Shown here: positions 35,901 to 42,942 of the stretch, piece by piece
How positions within the stretch are numbered: the stretch's first letter is position 1
Layout: the number at the start of each line of letters is the position of its first letter
Assembly: GCA_021324445.1 (NCBI GenBank)
Contig: JAJPJC010000267.1
Span: 37,285 to 101,284 of the forward strand
Direction: 5' to 3'
DNA from: Isosphaeraceae bacterium
GTDB lineage: Bacteria; Planctomycetota; Planctomycetia; Isosphaerales; Isosphaeraceae
DNA: 64,000 nt
Notes under the pieces: model-generated
Databases searched by the model: none
Told to the model about the DNA's origin: nothing
What the model saw: the letters and a program-made list of their open reading frames with translations, nothing else
Made by a program: the position numbers and the translations under genes

Positions 35901-36456
35901 CCACGGCCAGATGGACGACCTCATCCCGATGAACTCGCGGCTGCTCCTCTCGCAAGATCAGTTGGGCGATCCCGCGGCTCCGCTGCCCCTCAACCAACCC
36001 ATTTACGATGGCACGCTCACCGCGGGCGAGGTCATGAGCACATGGAAACTCAACGCCGAGCTGGTGGTCCTCAGCGCCTGCCAGAGCGGGCTGGGACGCA
36101 GCAGTGGGGGCGAGGGCTTCCTCGGGTTTGCCCAGGCATTCTTCCTGGCCGGCGGCCGGAGCCTGGTGCTCAGCCTCTGGGAGGTGGACGATCGGGCGAC
36201 GTCGTTATTGATGACGCGGTTCTACCAGAACTGGTTGGGGAAGCGCAAGGGGCTGGCCCAGCCGCTGCAGAAAGCCGAGGCCCTGCGTGAGGCGAAGGCA
36301 TGGCTGCGCGGGCTGACCGCCGCCGCGGTCGACGCCCAGTTCAAGCCGATCGACCGCGGAATTCCTCGCGCCAAGCAGGGCCAGCCGATCGCGGGGCACC
36401 CGTTCGAGCATCCCCACTACTGGGCTGGGTTCATCCTGATGGGTGATCCCGATTAG
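32941..36456 (+). CDS. Exported TPR - PDZ - CHAT caspase-like protease
   Basis: 1171 residues from the ATG at 32941 (GAGGAG 6 nt upstream). A signal peptide or anchor (FLMAGSVLVLLASGSV, 15-30) is followed by about ten kinesin-light-chain-type TPRs of 42 residues (GEDHPGTL, YSNLGFDL, QGKYAEAE...), roughly 45-500. A helical region leads to a C-terminal CHAT domain with the catalytic dyad intact: His988 in IHLATHG and Cys1047 in LSACQSGLG. A PDZ domain (about 833-908; GIQPGDVLLAYAG) is inserted inside the CHAT domain, between its first strands (HLIILPSPAMAGIPVEALL) and the His block. CHAT proteases cleave partner proteins in defence and cell-death systems (for example gasdermin- or Csx29-linked ones). 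The target here is unknown. It is the third gene of the sigma factor/kinase operon. Confidence 0.9.
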   Translation: MSRGTSRIACRCLRFLMAGSVLVLLASGSVTVEAQVTKQPARTDRDADKPPPWQRVLKGDLAQKVADLEKRIAALEKKGQFAEAVAPAREAAAIRGHVQGEDHWETFDARITEQTCARLARLARGDQTALATALVQFERADELQKAGRQAEAQNLLHESASVHRRLLGEDHPGTLTVQHNEAMGLDSQGKYAEAESLLRAVLAARRRVLGQSHPITALTYSNLGFDLNRQGKFIEAEPILRTAMAIWVHVLGEEHFDTSLSYNNLAASLNGQGRYAEAEPFFRRVLGLRRRLLGEDAPATARSYNNLAVNLSDQGKHAEAEPLQRKALEISRRVNGEDHADTAMQTDNLATNLDAQKRYTEAEMLHRRAVAIYLRARGENDRDTAISYGNLVINLHAQRKLDQARPFIEKQLAIHRLVSGENSVGTARGYNALAVDLTARGKYVEAEAICRKTVGILHRLLGDDHPNTALSYKNLAVDLWAQGRFADAEATALTAARSLEAARLRVSFSGLGRTGFASSNSVGSLLALLLARRARSEDAWRYWESDLARGLFDDLTARQRRLLTPDERRQQEALVVHLNRLENQISILAGANALSVDQRRRLDELRNEHLEAQGRLIQLEADMVKKHGVAAGAVYRLDQIQAELPVDAALLGWLDLQTEAGAADRKGEHWACVIRRTGAPRWIRIAGTGPNQAWTEADEQHPGLIRKILSEGATSGWQKPLTELAQQRLGPLEVALRGEGDVPPVQHLIILPSPAMAGIPVEALLATRSTNAPRYLVSYAPSGTLFAWLQEQRRGDHGKPAQSRRLLALGDPIPPPAEPEASTQAAARPPDHGILVRAVQPDANAATAGIQPGDVLLAYAGTKLATREDLQNQIQAADPKATGVAVTVWRQGETLQRTLKPGRLGVQLETSPAAEVIRAQREGDALIRRTRGARFVPLPGTRREVQGIAALFDRKDVFLGSDASEQLLDNLRARDQLRKFAVIHLATHGQMDDLIPMNSRLLLSQDQLGDPAAPLPLNQPIYDGTLTAGEVMSTWKLNAELVVLSACQSGLGRSSGGEGFLGFAQAFFLAGGRSLVLSLWEVDDRATSLLMTRFYQNWLGKRKGLAQPLQKAEALREAKAWLRGLTAAAVDAQFKPIDRGIPRAKQGQPIAGHPFEHPHYWAGFILMGDPD

Positions 36457-36461
36457 TCCGG

Positions 36462-36869
36462 TCATGGTACGTAGATTCGCCCCGTGCCGCGAATCTCATC
36501 GATCCGCATCAAGTAATCGAGCAACCGCTCGGCGACCTTCTCGGCATCGAGACGATCTTGAAGCACGCGGTCCGGATCCGAGATGGTGATCACGGGCAGT
36601 CTGTCGGGCTGGTTCTCGACTCGGATCGTCGCCTCCAAGGAATCCGGCCCGTCGTCGTTCCGGTTCCCAGTGATCAGTACGAGTTTCTCTCGTTGGCAGG
36701 TCTTCCAGATCAAGTCATCCGGCGCACGATACGACAGGCCCACGGCGGGGAAGCTGACCACCGACAATCCCAGAGCGCTCCAGAGATCGCGCCAGGTGTC
36801 GGAAGACCAGATCGCCAGAATGGCACGCCGCTGTTTCCCCACGTTAATGTCCGCGAGAATCCCCCGCAT
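36462..36869 (-). CDS. DUF5615/PIN-like putative toxin nuclease
   Basis: 135 residues from the ATG at 36869, which has GGGAGG 6 nt upstream. RGILADINVGKQ, a DDLIWKTCQREKLVLITGNR block and DDGPDSLEATIR give the acidic residues expected of a Mut7-C/PIN-like RNase fold. The DUF433 gene overlaps its start by 26 bp, the usual arrangement for DUF433-DUF5615 pairs, which are regarded as toxin-antitoxin-like. Activity has not been shown for most members. The gene ends 5 bp from the CHAT gene stop, convergent to it. Confidence 0.7.
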   Translation of the reverse strand: MRGILADINVGKQRRAILAIWSSDTWRDLWSALGLSVVSFPAVGLSYRAPDDLIWKTCQREKLVLITGNRNDDGPDSLEATIRVENQPDRLPVITISDPDRVLQDRLDAEKVAERLLDYLMRIDEIRGTGRIYVP

Positions 36870-37197
36870 CCTGCGCCTCCCGGTTCTTGGCTTCGCGGCG
36901 CTCTCGGACCATCGCCAGAAAGCGCTCGTGCCCGGCGTCCAGCTTGGCTTGGAGCTCGGGCGGATTGCCTCGATGGATCCGCTCCATGTTCCTCGCATAG
37001 TCCGCCATCACCTCGTCCCGATGTTCTTCGATGTAACGGATGGCGGCCTCGACCTGTTGCGAGCTGAGCTCCAGTGTGTCTGCGATCATGTCGCGGTGCC
37101 AACCCGACTTGTGGTATTCGAGGACGTCGTAAACCGTGATCCGCGTCCCAACGATCTCAGGCCCGCGGCCGGTCTTGATGATCTTTGCTTCGAGCAT
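36844..37197 (-). CDS. DUF433 family putative antitoxin
   Basis: 117 residues from the ATG at 37197 (AGGAGG 9 nt upstream). IIKTGRGPEIVGTRITVYDV then LEYHKSGWHRDMIADTLELS and SSQQVEAAIRYIEEHRDEV form the VapB-like winged helix of DUF433: G-T-R-I-T-V, then a helix and a 'longer' C-terminal helix. The C-terminal charged tail (ELQAKLDAGHERFLAMVRER) probably binds the partner. It overlaps the PIN-like gene by 26 bp and probably autoregulates the pair. Confidence 0.8.
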   Translation of the reverse strand: MLEAKIIKTGRGPEIVGTRITVYDVLEYHKSGWHRDMIADTLELSSQQVEAAIRYIEEHRDEVMADYARNMERIHRGNPPELQAKLDAGHERFLAMVRERREAKNREAQDAGDSRGH

Positions 37198-37283
37198 GGT
37201 TCCCGCCCTCCTCATCGTGAGATGCGAAGCATTCACAAGATTCTACAGTCCGAGGAAGGCATTGTCAGGCCGGAAAGCTCCAC

Positions 37284-40200
37284 CTATGGCAACCGCGCGA
37301 CATGGCCGGCTCGGAGGCGGAACGGCACCGGCACCTTGGTTCGCTCCCGCAGGGCAACGGGGCCGCGACTGACCTTGAACGCACTGGTCGTCGCGCCAGG
37401 GAGGCCGTTGGTCGTGAGCCTCAGCGCATAGCCCCTTCCGGTCTTCTTCAAGGTCAGGTTGGTAAAGGTGGCGAGGCCCGAATTCGACTGTACGGTGAGC
37501 GTGCCGCCGAGCTTGTTGTGATTCGGGTCGGTGGCCAGGACCGCGGTCACGACCCCGTCGAAGCCCGTCGCGACGTTGCCGAAGGGATCCTCGGCCGCGA
37601 CGGCGAGGCCGAACGGCTGCCTGGGCGCAAGGTTCCCCGGCGGCTGGATGGTCACGACCAGTTGGCTCGGCGCCGCGGCAACGACGTTGAAGACACTCGT
37701 CCGCGTCGCGGCCAGCCCACCACTGGACACTTCCAGCACAGAGCCGGCGCCGGCCCGGGTCAGCGTCAGGCCGGAGACGCGCGCCACGCCGCCGATCGCT
37801 GCCACCGTGATCGGCCCACCGAACGATCCGCCACCGGCCTGGCCCGCGACTGCGAGCGATACCGCTCCGTCGAACGATGAATCGATGTTGCCGAACGGGT
37901 CCACCGCCGCGACGACCACTCCGAAGCCAGAGCCGGCGGTGATCGTCGCGGGGGGCTGCACGGTCACGACCAGGCGAGCGGCCGGAGCCGGGCTCACCGC
38001 GAAGGACGTGGTGGTCGCGGCGGTGAGTCCGTCCGAGGTCACCTGGAGGGAATCACCAGGACCGGCCCGGTCGACCGTCAGGCCGGAGAAGTGCGCCAGG
38101 CCGTCCTCAGCCGGAAGGGTGAGCGTTCCCGCGAGCGGACCACCTCCCGACGTGCTGGTCAGCCCCACCGTCACGCTCCCCTCGAATCCGGTCGCCAGGT
38201 TGCCGAAGAGATCCTCGGCCGCGACCGCGACGCTCAACGGCTGGCCGGCGATGACACTGGACGGCGGCTGCGCCGTGATCACGAGCTGTGTGGCCGCGCC
38301 GGGCGCCACCGTGATGGCGTTTGAGGTCACGCCGGTCAGGCCGTCGCTGTGGACGTCGAGGGCATACCCCGAGCCGGCCTTGTCGAGTGTGAGTCCCGAG
38401 AAGCTCGCCAGGCCCCCGCTCGCCGCGGTCGTGAGCTGCCCCGCGAGCGTCCCGCCGTCGCCTCCGATCAGCGACAGGCTGACGCTGCTATCGAAGCTCT
38501 TGACGGCGTTGCCGAAGACATCCTCCACGGTGACCGCGAGGCCGAAGCCGGCGCCGGCCGTGAGGGTCGCGGGGGGCTGAGCGGTGATCGCGAGCAGAGC
38601 CGGCGCGGCGGGCGCCACTGTGATCGAGTCGGAGGTCACTGGAGGCAGCCCCGCGCTGTCCGCCGCGAGGGTGTAGCCGGCACCCGCCTGGTCGATCGTC
38701 AGACCCGAAAAGCTGGCCACACCCTGGCGGGCCAGGGCCGTGAGCGCGCCCCCGAGCGTCGCCCCAGCGGGGCCGCCCGCCAGGCCGATGGTCACGGGAC
38801 CCGCATCGGTTGTCTCGACGTTGCCAAACGCGTCCTCGATCGTCACCGCCAGATCAAGACCCGCGCCGGCCGTGGCGCTCGCGGGCGGCTGCATCGTGAT
38901 CACCAGTTGGGCCGGCGCGGCCGGTGTCACCGTGATCGGGTTCGTGGACGCGCCGATCAGCCCGGCGCTCGTCGCGGCGATCGTGTCCTCCGTGGCCACC
39001 TGATCGAGCGTCAGGCCGGAGAACTCGGCCACGCCCTGGTCGGCCGTCGTCGTGAGCGTGCCGTCCAGGACGCCCCCGGATGGGTTCAACAGGCCGATGG
39101 TGACCTCGCCCCCGGAGGACGTCGCGAGGTTGCCATAGGCGTCCTCCACCGCGACCGCCAGGCCGAAGCCGATGCCCGCCGTCACGCTCCCCGGCGGCTG
39201 CGAGCGGATCACCAGTTGCGCCGGCGCCGCGGCGGCGACGGTGATCGGGCCGGTCGTCACGGGCGCCAGATTGCCGCTGGCGGCCTCCAGCGCGTAGCCA
39301 TTGCCCGCCTGGGTGAGGGTGAGCCCCGCGAAGGTCGCGACGCCGTCGACGGCCGCCAGGCTCGACGGACCGCCCAGGCTGGCACCGTCGGGGCCGCTCG
39401 CGAGCGAGACTGTCACGCCACCGTCGAAGGACGTCACGAGATTCCCGAAGCCATCCTCGACCGAGATGGCCAGGCCGAACCCGATGCCCGCCGTGACGCT
39501 CGCGGGTGGTCCTGTACTCACGACGAGCTGCGCCGGCGCCGCGGGCGTGACGTTGATGACCGAGCTGGACGCCGTCGGCAGGCCCGCGCCGGCCACCGAG
39601 ATCGTGTAGCCGCTCCCGGCCTGGTCGATCGTCAGGCCGGAGAACGTGGCGATCCCGTTCACCACGGTCGCGGTGAGCGAACCGTGCAGGGTCGCGCCGC
39701 CGGCATTGTTCGCCAGAGTGATCGTGACGGTCCCCGTCGCGCCGGTCACGACGGCGCCGAAGGCGTTCTCGATCGCGACGGTCAGCCCGAAGGAGCTGCC
39801 GGCGGTGACCGAGCCCGGCGGTTGAGCCGTCATGACGAGCTGGTCGGGCAGGCCGTAGGCGGCCAAGTCGGGCACGAGGAGATTGGCACGCGGGGTACCC
39901 AGACCGGTCGCCTCATCGTAACCCGGCCCGGAGTTGGAGCCGCCGTTGCCGCCGCTGGTGATGTCGTGGAAGTCGGCGGCGGGTAGGGCGTACAGTGCCG
40001 GCAGCGTCTGGGTGGCGCCGTCGAGGGTCGTCCCGCCCGCGGCGGTCCGCCCCTGGTCGGCGATCGCGATCAGGGCGGCCCAGGAAGGGGCCGCCAGGCT
40101 GGTGCCGCCGATCGTCTCCCAGGGGCCGGCACCGGTGTTATCGTAGGAGTCGTACACGGCCACCCCCGTGGAAGGATCGGCGTCGAAGGCCACGTCGGGG

Positions 40201-41147
40201 ATGGTCCGAAACCCGGTGCTCTGCACGCCCTGCTGGTAGGCCGGCTCCGGCTCGACCGAGCTGACCCCGCCTCCGCTGGACGACCAGGCCGTCTCACCCT
40301 GGTAGGAACCCTCGGAGTTCAGGCTCAACGTCGTGCCGCCGACCGCAACCACGTTGGGTGAAAACGCCGGGTAGACACCGGGCGATCCCCCATCCCCAGC
40401 GGCCGCCACGAAGGTCACACCCTGATGCCCCGTGGGAGTCTGGAAGGACGAATCCCAGGACGTCTCGTTGCTGGACTCGCTGTCGCCCCAGCTCAGGGAG
40501 ACGGTCGAGACGCCGGGAAGTCCGGCGGCCGTGACGACGCCGCTGAAGAGATCGCCCGGACTGCTGGAGTTGCATTCGACCAGGATCAGGTTCGCCTTCG
40601 GAGCGATCGCATGGGCCCATTCCACGTCCAGAGCTTCTTCCATCTCCCAGTTCCCGGAGGGGTTGCCCGCGCCCGCCGGGTCGGTGCCCGGCAGGCCGGT
40701 GGTGCTCCCGTACTGATTGACCTTGGTAAAGCTGGGCGGATCGGGCAGGCCGAATTGCCGATCGAACTGCGCGAGGTCGCTGGAGCTAAAGTTGGGGGCC
40801 GTACTGTCGACCAGACCGGGATCGTCGTAGGCGTCGACAATCGCGATCGTCTGGCCAGTTCCATCACCGGCGATCGCGCCGAAGGTGATCGAGCGGATCC
40901 CGTAGGCGTCCCGAATCTGCTGGGGCGTGAAGCCGTTGGGAGAGGACGAGCCGGAGTCGAGCCTCTGGACGGTGTTGTGGTCCGGAACGGCCGGCTGGAT
41001 CAGGACGGCCGGCGCGGCCGCAGCGGCGCCGGGAACTCCGGAGACGAGGGCGGGAACCAGCCGTGCCTCCAGGTCGTCGTGAGTGGTCAGGATCGCCCGA
41101 TGGCTGCGCCGTCGGATCGGACGAGCGGGTCGTTCAGGGGCGGCCAT
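37284..41147 (-). CDS. Secreted sedolisin-type (S53) peptidase with eight Ig-like repeats
   Basis: 1287 residues from the ATG at 41147 (GGAG 8 nt upstream; the frame to a TTG at 41159 is less likely). The N-terminus is Arg-rich with a LEPR-XLL-like motif (HDDLEARLVPAL). The S53 catalytic domain (about 65-420) keeps Glu170 and Asp174 (EMEEALDVEWAHAIAP), oxyanion Asp252 (VAAAGDGGSP) and Ser350 (IGGTSLAAP), followed by a Gly/Asp-rich calcium site (DITSGGNGGSNSGPGYDEAT). Eight ~94-residue repeats follow, each beginning P-A-Q-L-V-I-T-x-Q-P-P-x-S-V-T-A-G and ending in a TFSGLTLDQAG-type block. The repeats are probably a stalk. Sedolisins are acid endopeptidases. Confidence 0.9.
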   Translation of the reverse strand: MAAPERPARPIRRRSHRAILTTHDDLEARLVPALVSGVPGAAAAAPAVLIQPAVPDHNTVQRLDSGSSSPNGFTPQQIRDAYGIRSITFGAIAGDGTGQTIAIVDAYDDPGLVDSTAPNFSSSDLAQFDRQFGLPDPPSFTKVNQYGSTTGLPGTDPAGAGNPSGNWEMEEALDVEWAHAIAPKANLILVECNSSSPGDLFSGVVTAAGLPGVSTVSLSWGDSESSNETSWDSSFQTPTGHQGVTFVAAAGDGGSPGVYPAFSPNVVAVGGTTLSLNSEGSYQGETAWSSSGGGVSSVEPEPAYQQGVQSTGFRTIPDVAFDADPSTGVAVYDSYDNTGAGPWETIGGTSLAAPSWAALIAIADQGRTAAGGTTLDGATQTLPALYALPAADFHDITSGGNGGSNSGPGYDEATGLGTPRANLLVPDLAAYGLPDQLVMTAQPPGSVTAGSSFGLTVAIENAFGAVVTGATGTVTITLANNAGGATLHGSLTATVVNGIATFSGLTIDQAGSGYTISVAGAGLPTASSSVINVTPAAPAQLVVSTGPPASVTAGIGFGLAISVEDGFGNLVTSFDGGVTVSLASGPDGASLGGPSSLAAVDGVATFAGLTLTQAGNGYALEAASGNLAPVTTGPITVAAAAPAQLVIRSQPPGSVTAGIGFGLAVAVEDAYGNLATSSGGEVTIGLLNPSGGVLDGTLTTTADQGVAEFSGLTLDQVATEDTIAATSAGLIGASTNPITVTPAAPAQLVITMQPPASATAGAGLDLAVTIEDAFGNVETTDAGPVTIGLAGGPAGATLGGALTALARQGVASFSGLTIDQAGAGYTLAADSAGLPPVTSDSITVAPAAPALLAITAQPPATLTAGAGFGLAVTVEDVFGNAVKSFDSSVSLSLIGGDGGTLAGQLTTAASGGLASFSGLTLDKAGSGYALDVHSDGLTGVTSNAITVAPGAATQLVITAQPPSSVIAGQPLSVAVAAEDLFGNLATGFEGSVTVGLTSTSGGGPLAGTLTLPAEDGLAHFSGLTVDRAGPGDSLQVTSDGLTAATTTSFAVSPAPAARLVVTVQPPATITAGSGFGVVVAAVDPFGNIDSSFDGAVSLAVAGQAGGGSFGGPITVAAIGGVARVSGLTLTRAGAGSVLEVSSGGLAATRTSVFNVVAAAPSQLVVTIQPPGNLAPRQPFGLAVAAEDPFGNVATGFDGVVTAVLATDPNHNKLGGTLTVQSNSGLATFTNLTLKKTGRGYALRLTTNGLPGATTSAFKVSRGPVALRERTKVPVPFRLRAGHVARLP
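37400..39870 (-). repeat. Eight tandem ~280-bp repeats encoding Ig-like domains
   Basis: Eight units start at the motif QLV-x4-PP-x-S-V-T-A-G and average 94 codons. They differ at 30-50 percent of residues, so they are older than the repeats in the 28736 gene. They make up about two thirds of the S53 protein. Confidence 0.75.
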
Positions 41148-41652
41148 GCCAGTCTCCAAGGTGTGGGCAGACGAGGCGCAGCCCTGACCCGAGCGGGGCG
41201 CGCACCCCGATCGCGTCCGGTTCCTGCCGCCGCGCGCTACCGCAAAGGTCGGCGACCCGAGACGGTGATCCGCCCTGGGTCCGTGATGGGCCAGCGGTTC
41301 GGCACGATGTCCCCGGGACCTTGGTGAGTGCGGCGCCTGGTGAAGAGGAGCCCCGCGTCGGCGATCCTGACCGCCCGCCTCGAGGAAGACTCCCCGGCCC
41401 TCCCGGAATCTGGATGTAGTCTAGCCTATGAATCGACGAGAGGAGGTGCCGGGCCGATCCCCTCCGGCTTTCCTCAATGGGGCGGCCACCGGATTGGACT
41501 TGAGCGAAACACGAGGGTCTGCTATGAATCCCCCGGCTAGGTTCCGGTCCGTTCCCCGCGGCGATCCAATCCCGGTGCGCACCCTGCGTCCGGCGCTCTC
41601 CTCAACGGTTGCGACCTCAGTCCCCGCCAGCTCGGCAAGGAGGCCTCCTGGC
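41148..41652. other. Divergent intergenic region
   Basis: 505 bp between the S53 peptidase (minus) and the secretin-like gene (plus). Open frames back to 41428 precede the second gene but show no conserved sequence. No convincing promoter was found. Confidence 0.4.
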
Positions 41653-42855
41653 ATGAACCGCCGTACAGCCCTGATGCTGTCGATGTTCTTCGGAGGCCTG
41701 GCCCCGGGAAGTCTGCTGGCGCAAAGCCAGGGCCGGCGAATCGCCAACTCGCGCGACCGGCGGGCCCTCCAGCCGATGGTGACCGACCGCGACGAGCCCG
41801 ACGCCGCCAATTCGAGTACGGATACCGACCTGCCCGGTGCCGTGCCGAGAGAGCCCGGCTTCCAGTTCAAGAAGTACGATATTGCGCGGTACACCCGGGT
41901 CGCCTCCAACCAGGCCAACCCCCAGAAGGCTCTGATTGATTGGATCTTCCTGCGGACCGGGATGTCGGAATGGCATGGGGACCGGGTCGCCGTCCTCGCC
42001 GCCAGCCGGACCCAACTGCTGGCCTACAACTCGCCCGAGATCCTCAAGCAGGTCGGCGAGATCGTCGAGCGGTTCACCAACGCGGTCGAGGACACGCTCT
42101 CGGTCCAGTTCCAGTTCGTTGCGGCGGTGGACACCCGATGGCGCTATACGGTCTACTCGCGGCTGACCCACGTCGGCGGCGGCCCCCAGGGCCAGCAGAT
42201 CTGGACCATGCGGACCGATGACGCCGCGCTGGTCCTGTCCACGATGCAGTTGCAGCAGGGCTTCCGCAAGCTGGCCAAGGATCGGGTGGAGATGATCAAC
42301 GGCCAGACCCTCACGGTCCGGACGTCCGAAGAACGGTCCTTCGCCGGCGGCATCCTGCGGGACACGGTCCGTCCCGAGAAGATCGACGAGGGGATCGTGC
42401 TGAAGCTCAGCCCGTTGCTCAACTTTGATGGGAACGCCGTCGACGCCAAGATCGACCTGACGGTCAACACCGTGCGGTCGTTCCACCGCACCAAGGTGAT
42501 CGCGCCGCGCGAACTCGGTCCCAACGAGTCGTCCATCGACGTCCCCGAGGCGTCCCAGACTCGGTTGGAACAGACCGTCAAGAACTGGCCGCTGGGCCAG
42601 ACGCTGGTCATCTCCTCCGGGATCCACCCCGGGATCCTCGACAAGAAGAGCGGATTATTCAACCTGCCGATCCCGGGCACCTACCCGACCGGCACGGAAG
42701 TCCTGGTCTTCCTCGACATCGATTTCGCCAGTCGTGGCCGACCCGCGGCTGATGCCGTCTCACGCGCCCGCCCCCGAGCCGCCGGTTCGCGCGGCCGAAG
42801 CGGCGATGATGCCGACACCGAATCCAGTCCCGCCAGCAGCAACGGCGATCAGTAA
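41653..42855 (+). CDS. Exported protein with weak secretin-like features
   Basis: 400 residues from the ATG at 41653, chosen for AGGAGG 7-10 nt upstream and a good signal peptide (MNRRTALMLSMFFGGLAPGS followed by LLAQS). Upstream in-frame ATGs (41428, 41524) would bury the signal. The mature part has alternating beta strands (VQFQFVAAVDTRW, IVLKLSPLLNFDGNAVDAKI, TLVISSGIHPG, TEVLVFLDIDF) reminiscent of the secretin core (V-x-I-x-P and L-V-I-x-G ... E-V-L-V-F-L), but no diagnostic motif. The C-terminal 35 residues are disordered. Function unknown. Confidence 0.55.
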   Translation: MNRRTALMLSMFFGGLAPGSLLAQSQGRRIANSRDRRALQPMVTDRDEPDAANSSTDTDLPGAVPREPGFQFKKYDIARYTRVASNQANPQKALIDWIFLRTGMSEWHGDRVAVLAASRTQLLAYNSPEILKQVGEIVERFTNAVEDTLSVQFQFVAAVDTRWRYTVYSRLTHVGGGPQGQQIWTMRTDDAALVLSTMQLQQGFRKLAKDRVEMINGQTLTVRTSEERSFAGGILRDTVRPEKIDEGIVLKLSPLLNFDGNAVDAKIDLTVNTVRSFHRTKVIAPRELGPNESSIDVPEASQTRLEQTVKNWPLGQTLVISSGIHPGILDKKSGLFNLPIPGTYPTGTEVLVFLDIDFASRGRPAADAVSRARPRAAGSRGRSGDDADTESSPASSNGDQ

Positions 42856-42888
42856 GTCCGGCCGTAGGGCCGGTTCTGCCGGCCGGAC
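42856..42888. terminator. Hairpin between convergent genes
   Basis: GTCCGGCC (42856-42863) and GGCCGGAC (42881-42888) form an 8-bp GC-rich stem directly after the stop codon of the secretin-like gene. A second gene ends at 42943 from the other side. There is no U-tract, so termination is only suggested. Confidence 0.3.
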
Positions 42889-42942
42889 CAGGTGGCCCCC
42901 CGATGCCATGCCGGTTCCGGTCGGCGGAGCCGGACCTACTGC

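Noticed and set aside
36506..36529. Frame with long C-terminal extension on the PIN-like protein
   Set aside because: The extension lies at the N-terminal side of the longer frame (to 36998) and reads DUF433 sequence in another frame. The ATG at 36869 has a good ribosome site.
37302..39986. Plus-strand frames opposite the Ig-like repeats of the S53 gene
   Set aside because: Periodic antisense of the repeats, no domain.
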